In this document: piece by piece, positions 54,087 to 63,775 of the stretch | How the letters are laid out: the number at the start of each line of letters is the position of its first letter | Numbering within the stretch: the first letter of the stretch is position 1 | DNA from: Vibrio penaeicida | GTDB lineage: Bacteria > Pseudomonadota > Gammaproteobacteria > Enterobacterales > Vibrionaceae | Direction: 5' to 3' | Assembly: GCF_002933855.1 (NCBI RefSeq) | Contig: NZ_BFAQ01000044.1 | Coordinates: forward strand, 1 to 64,000 | Length of the DNA stretch: 64,000 bases | Program-made: the position numbers and the translations under genes | Notes under the pieces: model-generated | The model's database searches: none | Told to the model about the DNA's origin: nothing | The model's input: the letters and a program-made list of their open reading frames with translations, nothing else

Positions 54087-54102
54087 ACACAATGCGTGCC
54101 AA
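54087..54102 (-). promoter_or_regulatory. Sigma-54 promoter of pspABC
   Basis: Minus-strand TTGGCACGCATTGTGT: a -24 TTGGCAC element and a -12 TGTGT element, GG and GT 12 apart as needed for sigma-54. It is 49 bases before pspA and points away from the PspF gene, which encodes its activator. The -12 GC is replaced by GT, so it is imperfect. Confidence 0.7.
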
Positions 54103-54218
54103 CTTTTATTTACCATACAATACAACGAGATAGATAAAAATATGATTTTTTATTTTCTATGTTATGATTAATTGCACCAACACTTGGTAAATTTCGCCAC
54201 CAGCTTAAGGAACGTATC

Positions 54219-55235
54219 GTGAAACAGCAAAATCTTATAGGGGAATCCCCTTCTTTTCTCTCTGTTCTCGATAAAGTATCAAGGCTAGCGCCTATTGAAA
54301 GACCTGTTCTCGTCATTGGAGAACGGGGGACGGGTAAAGAACTGATCGCCCAGCGTTTACATTACCTTTCAAAGCGATGGGATCAACCACTTGTCTCAAT
54401 GAACTGCTCAACATTAAGTGAAGGGTTAATCGACTCAGAGCTATTTGGGCATGAGGCTGGGTCATTTACCGGTTCAAAAGGCAAACACCAAGGTCGTTTC
54501 GAGCGTGCAGAAAATGGTTCACTTTTTATGGATGAACTCGCTACTGCTCCCCTATCTGTGCAAGAAAAGCTCTTGAGGGTAATCGAATATGGCGAATATG
54601 AGCGAGTGGGTGGTAGCCGAACGCTTTCTGCCGATGTGAGATTGATTTGTGCAACCAATGCTGATCTACCAGAAATGGCAGAAAATGGAGAATTCAGAGC
54701 AGACTTACTTGATCGCTTAGCGTTCGACGTCATTCACATCCCACCGCTGCGCCATAGAAAAGAAGACATCCTTTTACTCGCCGAGCAATACGCCATTAAA
54801 ATGTGCCGTGAGCTGTCTCTGCCCGTCTTTGTCGGTTTCACGGATCATGCAATACAATCTCTGCTTGATTATCAGTGGCCTGGCAACGTGCGTGAATTAA
54901 AAAACGTCATAGAGCGCGCCATTTATCAGCAAGGCGCGGGGGAATACCCTATTGATGAACTGGTATTCAATCCCTTTGGCACAGATTGGCAAACTGAACT
55001 GGTTCAAAACGAAGATGAACCTTCGACCGACGACACGATGAGCGATATTTCTCGCATGCAATTCCCTATCGACTACAAAAGATGGCAAGAGGACCAAGAT
55101 CTCGCCTTACTGCACAAAGTCCTCGACGAATCCAAACATAATCAAAGACAAGCAGCGAAAATGCTCGGTTTGAGCTACCATCAGTTAAGGGGCATGTTGA
55201 GAAAATACAATCTCGTTGGTCAACAATCTGAGTAA
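54219..55235 (+). CDS. pspF: PspF sigma-54-dependent activator
   Basis: A 338-residue enhancer-binding protein with no regulatory N-terminal domain, as PspF should be. Walker A-like GERGTGKE, the GAFTGA-type loop as GSFTGS (unusual Gly-Ser-Phe and Ser end), Walker B LFMDEL, and a C-terminal Fis helix-turn-helix (QRQAAKMLGLSYHQLRG). The start is GTG with AAGGA upstream. It is divergent from pspABC, which it activates when released from PspA, and upstream of sapABCDF. Confidence 0.94.
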   Translation: MKQQNLIGESPSFLSVLDKVSRLAPIERPVLVIGERGTGKELIAQRLHYLSKRWDQPLVSMNCSTLSEGLIDSELFGHEAGSFTGSKGKHQGRFERAENGSLFMDELATAPLSVQEKLLRVIEYGEYERVGGSRTLSADVRLICATNADLPEMAENGEFRADLLDRLAFDVIHIPPLRHRKEDILLLAEQYAIKMCRELSLPVFVGFTDHAIQSLLDYQWPGNVRELKNVIERAIYQQGAGEYPIDELVFNPFGTDWQTELVQNEDEPSTDDTMSDISRMQFPIDYKRWQEDQDLALLHKVLDESKHNQRQAAKMLGLSYHQLRGMLRKYNLVGQQSE

Positions 55236-55363
55236 AGTTTCATTTCAGCTTTATCCTTTATGAAAAAGGGTGTGCGATGATTCTCATTTGCCCATTCGAA
55301 ATCAGACTAATCGTTTGGTCTGTCAGGTAAAAAATGTTAAATTAGCCAGATCGAGAGGTACTA

Positions 55364-57034
55364 ATGAGCAGATACATTATTACCTCGTTAAGTGCCAGAA
55401 TTCTCGTCTCTATGAAAGCGTTCATACAATTGTCTTTAACCGTCGCCAGTGCATGGATTCTCAGTGCATGCAGCGATGATATTGATCACAGCATCGTAAA
55501 AAAACAAGGCTTTGTTTATTGTGGTCAAAGTTCACCTGTTTCATTTAACCCTCAACAAGTAGACAGCGGATTAACTTCTGAGGCACTTAGCCAGCAAGTA
55601 TTTAATACACTTTTAACGCTTGAGCCTGAAACTCACGAACCAATATCGAGCTTAGCCAAAAGTTGGGACGTCAATGAAGATGGAACCGAATACCTTTTCA
55701 ATCTAAGAGAAAATGTGGAGTTTCAAACCGCGCCTTGGTTTACTCCATCCCGACCTTTTTCAGCTCATGATGTCGTCTTCAGTTTCGAACGCATTCTTAA
55801 AAGTTCACACCCATTTCACTATTTAGGGCAAGGTCGCTACCCTTGGTTTGAGGGTATCGATTTTAGAGGGTTGGTAAAATCGGTCGAAGCGATTAGCGAC
55901 AATCAAGTTAAGTTTACTCTCACCCGAGCAGACAATACTTTTCTCCCTAACATTGCGACACCCTATGCGGTTATTCACTCCAGTGAATACGCAAGTAAAT
56001 TGATCGAGCAAGGCAACAAACATCACATTGATACCCAACCAATAGGAACCGGTCCCTTCTACTTGGATGAATACCAAACGGGTGATTTGATTCGAGTGAA
56101 GAAGCACGCAAAATATTGGCAAGGTGAACCCGCAATGGAGCAAGTGGTATTTGATATATCAACGCGCGGAACCGGTACGTTGGCAAAATTGCTACGCAAT
56201 GAATGCGATGTATTATCTTCGCCTGTCTCTAGCCAGTTGCCTATTATTATTGAAGATGAAGAATTAGTTTTGCATGCAAAGCCAGCGATGAATGTGGCGT
56301 TTATTGCTTTGAACACGTCACACCCTGCATTAAAAGATCGCCGCGTACGTAAGGCTCTTAACCTTGCCATTAACCGACAAGTAATCTTAGATTCCGTCTA
56401 TTACGGTACAGGCTCAATTGCTTATACTCTTTTGCCACCAAGCTCATGGGCTTATCAAAAAGACAGTATTCAGATTCGCTATGATCGCAACTATGCATTG
56501 GCGTTATTAGAAGAAGCTGGGCTATCCAAAGGGCTCACTCTATCCATGTGGGTTCCGTTGGAGCCTCGTCCGTACAACCCTAGCCCACGTAAAACAGCGG
56601 AGCAAATACAAGCAAGCTTTGCTGATATTGGGGTAACGTTGAATTTGCTGACTGACGATAGGTTTAGCCGTGCGGAGCTAAATAAAAATTTACCTAATGT
56701 CGATATGTTACTTACAGGCTGGACAGCTAGCACGGGCGACCCAGATAACTTCCTGCGTCCGCTTTTATCTTGTAACGCTGAAAAAGCAGGGTTGAATGTC
56801 TCTATGTGGTGTAACCCAGATTTCGATTTTTTGTTGGATTTATCCCGAGAAACCAACCAACCAAGGTATCGACTAAACCTATATCGTCAGGCACAAAATC
56901 TGTTGAATCAAGAAATGCCTGTCATTCCACTTGCACATGGTATTCAGTATCAAGCCAACCACAATTCGCTGAGCGGGTTTCAAATGAGCCCGTTTAATGT
57001 TCGCTCATTTCATACCGTTGAAAGGAGCGAATAA
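55364..57034 (+). CDS. sapA: Peptide ABC transporter substrate-binding lipoprotein SapA
   Basis: A 556-residue SBP_bac_5 family protein. GAGAGG lies five bases before ATG 55364; a start at 55412 would shorten the otherwise long signal peptide (lipobox LSAC, Cys36 counted from the longer start). Family motifs include NLRENVEFQTAPWFTPSRPFSAHDVVFSFERIL and TGPFYLDEYQTGDLI. Sap systems import peptides and contribute to antimicrobial-peptide resistance or potassium uptake. Its stop overlaps the sapB start. Confidence 0.93.
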   Translation: MSRYIITSLSARILVSMKAFIQLSLTVASAWILSACSDDIDHSIVKKQGFVYCGQSSPVSFNPQQVDSGLTSEALSQQVFNTLLTLEPETHEPISSLAKSWDVNEDGTEYLFNLRENVEFQTAPWFTPSRPFSAHDVVFSFERILKSSHPFHYLGQGRYPWFEGIDFRGLVKSVEAISDNQVKFTLTRADNTFLPNIATPYAVIHSSEYASKLIEQGNKHHIDTQPIGTGPFYLDEYQTGDLIRVKKHAKYWQGEPAMEQVVFDISTRGTGTLAKLLRNECDVLSSPVSSQLPIIIEDEELVLHAKPAMNVAFIALNTSHPALKDRRVRKALNLAINRQVILDSVYYGTGSIAYTLLPPSSWAYQKDSIQIRYDRNYALALLEEAGLSKGLTLSMWVPLEPRPYNPSPRKTAEQIQASFADIGVTLNLLTDDRFSRAELNKNLPNVDMLLTGWTASTGDPDNFLRPLLSCNAEKAGLNVSMWCNPDFDFLLDLSRETNQPRYRLNLYRQAQNLLNQEMPVIPLAHGIQYQANHNSLSGFQMSPFNVRSFHTVERSE

Positions 57035-57996
57035 TGTTTCTGTATACCATTCGACGACTGAACTTATTCATCATCACTTTGCTGATCCTTACATTTGTAG
57101 GGTTCAGTATTCTTAGGCTTGACCCAAATTCACCTGCGGCACTGGATGATCTGATTCCTGGTTGGTTTCAATACATCGGTGAAATCAGTCAACTTGATTT
57201 CGGTCTAAACGCTCAAGGGACACCTATTTGGGACGACCTTATGATAGTGTTCCCTGCTACGTTGGAATTGTGCTTTTTTGCCTTTCTTATTGCGCTATTG
57301 ATCGGATTGCCTATTGGTACCGTTGCCGGAACTCGACAAGGCAAATGGATTGATACGGTTATCTCATTTACCTCTATGTCTGGCTTTGCTGCCCCACTAT
57401 TTTGGGTAGCACTGATGCTGATTCTCGTGTTCTCGTTAAATTGGGAGCTTTTTCCAGTGGAAGGACGTTATGACCTACTCTACGAGATCGACCACGTCAC
57501 TGGGTTTGCTATTATTGATGCCATGCTATCGGAAAGCCCGCTGAGAGCGCACGCGCTTCATAGCGTACTGCAACATCTAATATTACCGTGTATCGTTCTC
57601 GCTCTCGCACCTACCACACAAATCATCAGTTTAATGAGGGCTTCGGTAGCGGAAGTAATGCAGCAGAACTATATACGCGCAGCCAAAATAAACGGTCTTT
57701 CTAAATACGAAATTGTTATTGAACACGTAATTCGAAATGCGCTTCCACCTATTATCCCAAAATTTGGCGTTCAGCTTTCTAGCATGCTGACTTTTGCAAT
57801 TATTACCGAGTCTATATTCAACTGGCCTGGCATTGGGCGTTGGTTGCTTGATGCGCTCTCAAATCAAGATTACGTCGCGATTTCTGCGGGCGTTATGGTT
57901 GTAGCAACCTTTGTTTTGATTGCGAATATTCTATCGGATTTGATCGGAGCGTTTGCGAATCCTCTGGTAAGAAAGGAATGGTATGCTGACAAATAA
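57034..57996 (+). CDS. sapB: Sap ABC transporter permease SapB
   Basis: A 320-residue permease of the DppB/OppB type: N-terminal MFLYTIRRLNLFIITLLILTF and an EAA loop (AAKINGLSKYEIVIEHVIRNALPP). About six segments. It is the first membrane subunit, one base overlapping sapA and 14 bases overlapping sapC. Confidence 0.94.
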   Translation: MFLYTIRRLNLFIITLLILTFVGFSILRLDPNSPAALDDLIPGWFQYIGEISQLDFGLNAQGTPIWDDLMIVFPATLELCFFAFLIALLIGLPIGTVAGTRQGKWIDTVISFTSMSGFAAPLFWVALMLILVFSLNWELFPVEGRYDLLYEIDHVTGFAIIDAMLSESPLRAHALHSVLQHLILPCIVLALAPTTQIISLMRASVAEVMQQNYIRAAKINGLSKYEIVIEHVIRNALPPIIPKFGVQLSSMLTFAIITESIFNWPGIGRWLLDALSNQDYVAISAGVMVVATFVLIANILSDLIGAFANPLVRKEWYADK

Positions 57997-58870
57997 TGTT
58001 TATCAGGAAGAACGCGTTCCTACACAGTTTGAGCATTTCTGGAATAGCTACCGGAGTAACACCTTGGCGATGTTCGGGCTGTGGTGTTTTGTCATTCTTC
58101 TGGTTATTACGCTGCTGTCACCGTGGTTGACACCTCATGATCCACAAGCCCAAACCGCAAACTTAAGGCTGCCTCCCTCTTGGAATGCTGAAGGCACTGT
58201 CGAGTTTTTCTTAGGAACGGATGATTTAGGAAGAGATATTCTTTCCCGATTGATTGAAGGATCTCAGCTCACATTAGGTGCTGGGATTTTGATTACGTTA
58301 ATCGCGGGTCTTATTGGTTGTGCTATTGGCATTTTGGCAGGCATGACCAAAGGGCTAATATCAAGTACGTTAAACCACCTGCTCGACACCGTCATGTCTA
58401 TTCCCTCACTATTATTAGCGATCATTTTCGTTGCCTTCTTAGGGTTTGGGGAATTCAATATTTTACTGGCTATTTGTTTAGCGTTAATCCCCCGCTTTAT
58501 TCGCTCCGTTTATGTGGCAGTTCACAATGAAGTGGAAAAAGATTACGTCATTGCAGCACGTTTGGATGGGGCGAAAAATGTTCACCTGCTTTGGAACTCC
58601 ATTTTTCCAAATGTGCTACCAGTGATCGCCGCTGAATTTACTATGGCGTTATCTGTCGCCATACTCGACATTACCGCATTAGGGTTCTTAGGACTTGGCG
58701 CACAAGCACCGAGTACCGAATGGGGCGCGATTCTTGGTGATTCAGTAGAACTGATTTATTCCGCACCATGGACAGTAACTCTACCCGGTTTAGTGATCAT
58801 GTTTACTATTGTTGTAATTAATCTAGTTGGTGAAGGAACCCGACGCGCATTAAATGCGGGGACAGAATAA
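57983..58870 (+). CDS. sapC: Sap ABC transporter permease SapC
   Basis: A 295-residue permease of the DppC/OppC type with the sequence FLGTDDLGRDILSRLIEGSQ, a hallmark of this subunit, and an EAA loop (AARLDGAKNVHLLWNSIFPNVLP). About six segments. It overlaps sapB and sapD. Confidence 0.94.
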   Translation: MLTNNVYQEERVPTQFEHFWNSYRSNTLAMFGLWCFVILLVITLLSPWLTPHDPQAQTANLRLPPSWNAEGTVEFFLGTDDLGRDILSRLIEGSQLTLGAGILITLIAGLIGCAIGILAGMTKGLISSTLNHLLDTVMSIPSLLLAIIFVAFLGFGEFNILLAICLALIPRFIRSVYVAVHNEVEKDYVIAARLDGAKNVHLLWNSIFPNVLPVIAAEFTMALSVAILDITALGFLGLGAQAPSTEWGAILGDSVELIYSAPWTVTLPGLVIMFTIVVINLVGEGTRRALNAGTE

Positions 58871-59865
58871 TGCCATTACTCGACATTAGACATCTAACAA
58901 TAGAAATTGAAACGCCGCAAGGTAAGGTAAAAGCAGTGGATCGCATGAGCCTAACCATGAACGAAGGTGAAATTCGTGGGCTGGTAGGGGAATCTGGTTC
59001 TGGTAAAAGTTTGGTGGCGAAAGCGGTGCTTGGTATAGCCAAAGACAACATGACTGTTACCGCAGACAGGCTACGTTTAGGCAGCATTGATTTGCTGCAA
59101 CTGACACCACGTGAAAGAAGGCGCGTTATCGCTCGCGACATCGCCATGATTTTTCAGGAGCCTTCAACGTGTCTAGATCCTTCTGAACGGGTTGGACGTC
59201 AGTTAGCCGAGTCCATTCCACGTGACTCTTTCGAAGGTCGATGGTGGCAATCTTGGAAATGGCGAAAAAAACAAGCCATGGCACTGCTCCACAAAGTGGG
59301 TATTAAAGATCATAGACGCATCATGCGCAGTTACCCCTACGAACTAACCGATGGGGAATGCCAGAAAATCATGATAGCAATGGCGATCGCAACCAAGCCC
59401 AGAGTCTTGATAGCTGATGAACCGACTAACGATTTAGATCCCATTACACAATCCCAAATTCTAAGACTGCTCAGCCGAATGAATCAGGTAAATAACACCA
59501 CGATTCTCCTCATTGGGCATGATCTCACGACCATTACGCAATGGGCCGACAGAATCACCGTAATGTACTGTGGTCAGTCCGTGGAATCTGCAGCAACAAA
59601 ACAAATACTAAATGCTCCAAAGCATCCTTATACCGTTGCTCTTTTGCAAGCCATGCCAGATTTTAACGATTGGATCCCACACAAGTCCAAATTACAATCT
59701 TTGCCGGGCTCTATTCCACCACTTCAACATTTACCCATTGGATGTCGTCTTGGTCCGCGCTGCCCTCACGCCCAGCGCCAATGCGTTGAAATTCCGCGAA
59801 CTCAAAAAGTCAAAAACCATAAGTTTAGCTGTCATTTCCCTCTGAATATGGAGAAACGCACATGA
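58870..59865 (+). CDS. sapD: Sap ABC transporter ATPase SapD
   Basis: A 331-residue ATPase with Walker A GESGSGKS, Walker B VLIADEPTNDLD and a C-terminal Cys-rich OppD/DppD domain (CRLGPRCPHAQRQC). The signature is ELTDGECQKIMIAMA, a variant of LSGGQ that seems usual in SapD. It overlaps sapC by one base and sapF by four. Confidence 0.94.
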   Translation: MPLLDIRHLTIEIETPQGKVKAVDRMSLTMNEGEIRGLVGESGSGKSLVAKAVLGIAKDNMTVTADRLRLGSIDLLQLTPRERRRVIARDIAMIFQEPSTCLDPSERVGRQLAESIPRDSFEGRWWQSWKWRKKQAMALLHKVGIKDHRRIMRSYPYELTDGECQKIMIAMAIATKPRVLIADEPTNDLDPITQSQILRLLSRMNQVNNTTILLIGHDLTTITQWADRITVMYCGQSVESAATKQILNAPKHPYTVALLQAMPDFNDWIPHKSKLQSLPGSIPPLQHLPIGCRLGPRCPHAQRQCVEIPRTQKVKNHKFSCHFPLNMEKRT

Positions 59866-60644
59866 GCGCGTTGTTAGAAGTTCGCGACCTCAGAAAAACC
59901 TTTATCAGTCGCTCTGGTTTATTCACTAAAAAAGAGCAAGAGGCTGTAAAACCCGTTAGCTTCACCTTGGAAGCAGGTCAAACACTGGGTTTTATAGGTC
60001 AAAATGGTTCAGGGAAATCAACATTGGCCAAGATGTTAGCGGGCGTGATAGAACCGACTTCAGGAGAAATTCGTGTAATGGGGGAAAGATTGGAGCACCG
60101 TGATTACGCCACGCGTTGCAAACTCATTCGCATGATTTTCCAAGATCCAAACACCTCTCTCAACCCTAGATTACAGATCGGGACTATTCTCGAAGGCCCT
60201 TTGAAGCGAAATACGAACATGTCGTCAGAAGCTCGAAAAATGAGAGTGAAAGACACATTGATCCGTGTTGGCCTACTGCCTGAACATGCTTATTTTTACC
60301 CTCAAATGCTGGCTACAGGTCAGAAACAGCGAATCAACCTTGCCCGTGCACTTATTCTTCAACCGTCTATAATTGTTGCTGATGAAGCTCTAAATGGTCT
60401 TGATATGGCCATGCGGTCTCAGATAATAAACTTACTATTAGAGTTGCAAGACGAAATGGGCGTGTCTTTTGTTTATGTGTCGCAGCATATTGGCATAATC
60501 AAACACATCACCGATAAAATAATGGTGATGCATGAAGGGGATGTAGTCGAATCGGGATCGACTCACGACGTGATTGCCAACCCATCTCACCAAATTACGC
60601 AACGTTTGATAGAAAGCCATTTCAATAAAGCTCCCGCACATTAG
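59862..60644 (+). CDS. sapF: Sap ABC transporter ATPase SapF
   Basis: A 260-residue ATPase with Walker A GQNGSGKS. The signature region is LATGQKQRINLARAL and Walker B ends DEALNGLD instead of DEPxxGLD, so the motif is degenerate here but the Glu is kept. It is typical of SapF. It is co-translated with sapD, and a DUF2927 gene follows nine bases later on the same strand. Confidence 0.92.
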   Translation: MSALLEVRDLRKTFISRSGLFTKKEQEAVKPVSFTLEAGQTLGFIGQNGSGKSTLAKMLAGVIEPTSGEIRVMGERLEHRDYATRCKLIRMIFQDPNTSLNPRLQIGTILEGPLKRNTNMSSEARKMRVKDTLIRVGLLPEHAYFYPQMLATGQKQRINLARALILQPSIIVADEALNGLDMAMRSQIINLLLELQDEMGVSFVYVSQHIGIIKHITDKIMVMHEGDVVESGSTHDVIANPSHQITQRLIESHFNKAPAH

Positions 60645-60652
60645 GGTTCGTT

Positions 60653-61450
60653 ATGTCGAAAAGCACAAAATTTGCGTCTTATCTTATCGGCTACTTGGTG
60701 CTTTTCTTTTACCCAATTTATTCTTATTCGCAAGCCAGTCATCGCTGGTTAGATACCGCTTACCTAGAAGAAGCGTTTTACGAAGTTGCACTAAAAAACG
60801 AATACGAATCTGAAAAACAGAACGTTAGGAAATGGCGCGAGCCTATTAAGATTTTTATTGAGCATAAAGTACCGGATGAAGACATTCATACGGAGCTTGC
60901 ACAAATGCATATAAAGCACCTCTCCTATCTCACGAATCACCCAATAAGCCTGACGAATAACTTAGAAGAAGCCAATATTATTTGGGTTTATACGCGATTA
61001 AGTATTTGGGAAGACGATATCGTCAGAGTTCTGGGAAAGTCTTCGTTACAGCATTCAGGCAAAGCCATCTGTATGGCGAATTTTAAAACCGATGTAGGCG
61101 GAGAGCTGATTAGAGGTGGAATAATCATTCCCGTTGATCAAGCGCGTTCTAAAGGGAAACTGCTCGGTTGCGTGGTCGAAGAGATCACTCAGCTGTTGGG
61201 GTTACCAAACGACTCCGATAAGGTATACCCATCAATTTTTAACGATGCGTCGCCAGAGGATTTGCTTTCCCCCCTTGATGGATTACTGCTAAAAATTCTC
61301 TACCACCCTTCGCTAAAAGTAGGTATGAGCAGAGAAGAAGCTGAGCCTGTCGTGAAACAGATTATTGCGGATTTCAAAAACGACGGTACGTTAGAAAGCG
61401 CTATTAGCGAAGTTAGAAAAGGAGAATTATACCCGCTTATGGGGTTTTAA
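60653..61450 (+). CDS. DUF2927 family exported protein downstream of sapF
   Basis: A 265-residue protein with an N-terminal hydrophobic segment (signal or anchor, residues 8-27). It is recognised as DUF2927 from the conserved block CVVEEITQLLGLPNDSDKVYPSIFND. Function unknown. The tight spacing to sapF (nine bases) puts it in the sap operon; it may be a periplasmic accessory or peptidase-like partner. No catalytic motif such as HExxH is seen, although the E-E-x-x-Q of the block recalls the shape of one. Confidence 0.8.
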   Translation: MSKSTKFASYLIGYLVLFFYPIYSYSQASHRWLDTAYLEEAFYEVALKNEYESEKQNVRKWREPIKIFIEHKVPDEDIHTELAQMHIKHLSYLTNHPISLTNNLEEANIIWVYTRLSIWEDDIVRVLGKSSLQHSGKAICMANFKTDVGGELIRGGIIIPVDQARSKGKLLGCVVEEITQLLGLPNDSDKVYPSIFNDASPEDLLSPLDGLLLKILYHPSLKVGMSREEAEPVVKQIIADFKNDGTLESAISEVRKGELYPLMGF

Positions 61451-61513
61451 TTTGATCCACTAATACGTCTCGCCGCAACATTGAATTTATGAGAGTGATG
61501 AGATGAAAAATAT

Positions 61514-61551
61514 ACCCAAGCATTTTCAAAACGCTTGGGTACCGTTTTTTT
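61514..61551 (+). terminator. Terminator ending the sap operon
   Basis: ACCCAAGC (61514-61521) pairs with GCTTGGGT (61533-61540) around an 11-base loop, followed by ACCG and a T run. Confidence 0.8.
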
Positions 61552-61604
61552 ACATAGTCGCGTTTTGAGTTACTATGTTTTAGATAGAACTGTTTTGCAG
61601 GGCT

Positions 61605-61994
61605 CTATTTTTTATTCGCTTGTTTCTTCAATTCAAAATCAAATTCATCAGGGAATAAAATCACCCCTTCTTCATTTTCATTTGGAAAAACAACCACAGA
61701 TAGTTCGTCATCCGCCAAGCCATGTGTCCATCTGCTGTGCCATTTATTCAAAGAAATAGGCTCCGGCTTACATTCTTCCCAATCACCGTTCGCCCATGCT
61801 TGAGCAAACTCTTTGTTTGGCCAAACTGGTACACAATCTTCATCCTCAGTGTTTAGCATGACACAACCATGCTCATCGGTGAGGATCCAGATCTCTCTAT
61901 TTGCTACGACCTCTTTCACACAGTATTTCAGGCGCTTTTCAGTATCGTAACGATTAATGGTGTCAATTTGTTCTTGGTCAAGTTGCTTAGACAT
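61605..61994 (-). CDS. DUF2750 domain protein
   Basis: A 129-residue cytoplasmic protein. It has the family's repeated Trp-rich segments (REIWILTDEHGCVML, VPVWPNKEFAQAWANGDWEECKPEPISL) and ends with a Lys-rich tail. DUF2750 proteins have no known function. It is a lone gene between the sap terminator and a regulator. Confidence 0.85.
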   Translation of the reverse strand: MSKQLDQEQIDTINRYDTEKRLKYCVKEVVANREIWILTDEHGCVMLNTEDEDCVPVWPNKEFAQAWANGDWEECKPEPISLNKWHSRWTHGLADDELSVVVFPNENEEGVILFPDEFDFELKKQANKK

Positions 61995-62070
61995 GAAGGG
62001 TGCTCATTCAGGACTGGAATGCGGGAATTCTTTAGTATTCTCCCCATCGAGTCAAACAAAATTCATCGGG

Positions 62071-62928
62071 TCATACAAACTTTTTAAATAATTTAGCTTT
62101 ATCCAACAAAACTTCCAAATCTTTCATTCGGTTACTGGTTTCAGACCACGTTGCAGACTGTATAGCCTCGACAATGGCTTCCACCAAAAACGTAATAGCA
62201 ACGGTCGAATCCCAAGCAGATGGCGCTTCAATTCGAGCATGGAATACATGCTGCGCCAATTTAACCACAGGTGAACCCCATTGATCGGTAAACAGAATCA
62301 ATTCTACGTCTCGACTTCGCGCGATTTCTGCCAACGTTAAAATGTCGTTCTCATAACGCCTAATATCAAACACCACCAAGGTATCGCCCGGTTTCATGTT
62401 GATCACATAATGCGACCAACTGTTTGCGTTAGGTTCAATCATGGTGACATTGGCCCGAATGACCTGCATGTGCGTGAACATGTATTCGGCAATGGAGTGG
62501 CTAATACGCCCTCCAACAATGTACAACGGACAATCCGGCTTACTTAGCAGTTCCACCACTTTGCTAAAAGTGGCTTCATCCACCTGTGCAACTGTCTGCC
62601 TGATGTTGTTCATCACGGTGTCTGCGAACCTATCCAGAAGGTGCGATTTTTCGTCCATGCTTGGAATAGAGGCGTGCTTTTCAATTGGGCTTTTCAGCGT
62701 ATCCCCAATTTCCTCATGAATGCTACGCTGCATGTCAGGAAACCCAGTAAAGTCGAGCTTTTTCGCTAGTCGTACCACTGTCGGCGTCGAGACTTTTGCA
62801 GCTTCCGACAGTGAAACAACCGTTCCGAGGCTCGAAGCAGGGTAGTTTTCTAGCATCACATTAGCAAGTTGCCTTTCTGCTCGCGTTAACTTAGCGAATC
62901 TTGCTTTTATCCTTTCTGCAACGGTCAA
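62071..62928 (-). CDS. RpiR-family transcriptional regulator
   Basis: A 285-residue regulator: N-terminal RpiR helix-turn-helix (about residues 1-75, with SLSEAAKVSTPTVVRLAKKLDF) and a SIS sugar-phosphate domain (about 125-260). The SIS domain usually binds a phosphosugar. It is divergent from a TRAP transporter, which it presumably controls. Confidence 0.93.
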   Translation of the reverse strand: MTVAERIKARFAKLTRAERQLANVMLENYPASSLGTVVSLSEAAKVSTPTVVRLAKKLDFTGFPDMQRSIHEEIGDTLKSPIEKHASIPSMDEKSHLLDRFADTVMNNIRQTVAQVDEATFSKVVELLSKPDCPLYIVGGRISHSIAEYMFTHMQVIRANVTMIEPNANSWSHYVINMKPGDTLVVFDIRRYENDILTLAEIARSRDVELILFTDQWGSPVVKLAQHVFHARIEAPSAWDSTVAITFLVEAIVEAIQSATWSETSNRMKDLEVLLDKAKLFKKFV

Positions 62929-63220
62929 ATCTTACTCCATGAAGTAGAGGCTCTACCAACGGTATCAGCCCACCTAATTGATAACATTGTAACAAACATA
63001 ACATGAGATCAAAAACTGAAAAGATAATTTCTGTAATTATATTGACAGAATATTATTTTCTGTAAATATAGATACAAATAGATCAATATTTAAACAAATT
63101 TAACAATTTAATTATCTCTTGAAGATTGAAACGGAATTCATATCTTCTGGTGATACCCGTTAATTTTCAAAAAGTTAATGGATATTAGCAGTAAGACCAT
63201 ATGGAACAATGGAGTCATTA
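62929..63220. promoter_or_regulatory. Divergent spacer between rpiR and the TRAP operon
   Basis: A 292-base AT-rich spacer with no gene. It should hold the promoters and operator of both divergent units, but I could not identify a palindrome of RpiR type with confidence. Confidence 0.4.
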
Positions 63221-63775
63221 ATGGATCAGGATCCAGTCGCATCTTTACCTACACCCATTCGGTCATTTGTCCGCATAGTGGAAACAATAAATCGAAGAAT
63301 TGGTCGGTTCGCTATGTACCTCGTCTTTGTGATGATTGGTATTTTGCTTTACTCATCTATTTCAAAGACCTTCTTCTTTCCTTCCCTTTGGACATTGGAA
63401 ATGGCTCAGTTTGTTATGGTGGCTTTCTATATGCTTGGCGGTCCATACTCCATGCAACTCAATAGCCACGTAAGAATGGATTTGATCTACGGTAGCTGGA
63501 GTCCGAAAAAGAAAGCCATTATTGATAGCATCACTATCATCATGCTGCTGGTCTACCTTTCTATACTGTTGTACGGCGGAATATCGAGCACGAGTTACGC
63601 ACTTGAATACGGTGAACGAAGCTATTCCGCTTGGCGACCCTATATGTCTCCAATAAAGATCATCATGTGTCTCAGTATCGTGTTAATGCTTTTACAAGCC
63701 ATTGCGGTCTGGTTCAGAGACATCGCCACCATTATGTATGGTGACAACTCTGAAAGTGCGGAGGCACAATCATGA
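63221..63775 (+). CDS. TRAP transporter small permease (DctQ type)
   Basis: A 184-residue membrane protein with four segments and the DctQ features (SISKTFFFPSLWTLEMAQFVMVAFYMLGG, HVRMDLIY). I chose ATG 63221 because TGGAG lies six bases before it; ATG 63209 also exists. The stop overlaps the start of the large permease gene (ATGA). It is the small membrane subunit of a sodium-driven carboxylate or sugar-acid uptake system. The binding-protein gene is not in the window. Confidence 0.93.
   Translation: MDQDPVASLPTPIRSFVRIVETINRRIGRFAMYLVFVMIGILLYSSISKTFFFPSLWTLEMAQFVMVAFYMLGGPYSMQLNSHVRMDLIYGSWSPKKKAIIDSITIIMLLVYLSILLYGGISSTSYALEYGERSYSAWRPYMSPIKIIMCLSIVLMLLQAIAVWFRDIATIMYGDNSESAEAQS

Noticed and set aside
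61514..61540. The sap terminator stem as another copy of the dispersed repeat
   Set aside because: It resembles the arms (CCCAAGC/GCTTGGG) but has a different spacer, and its T run shows that it serves as a terminator.
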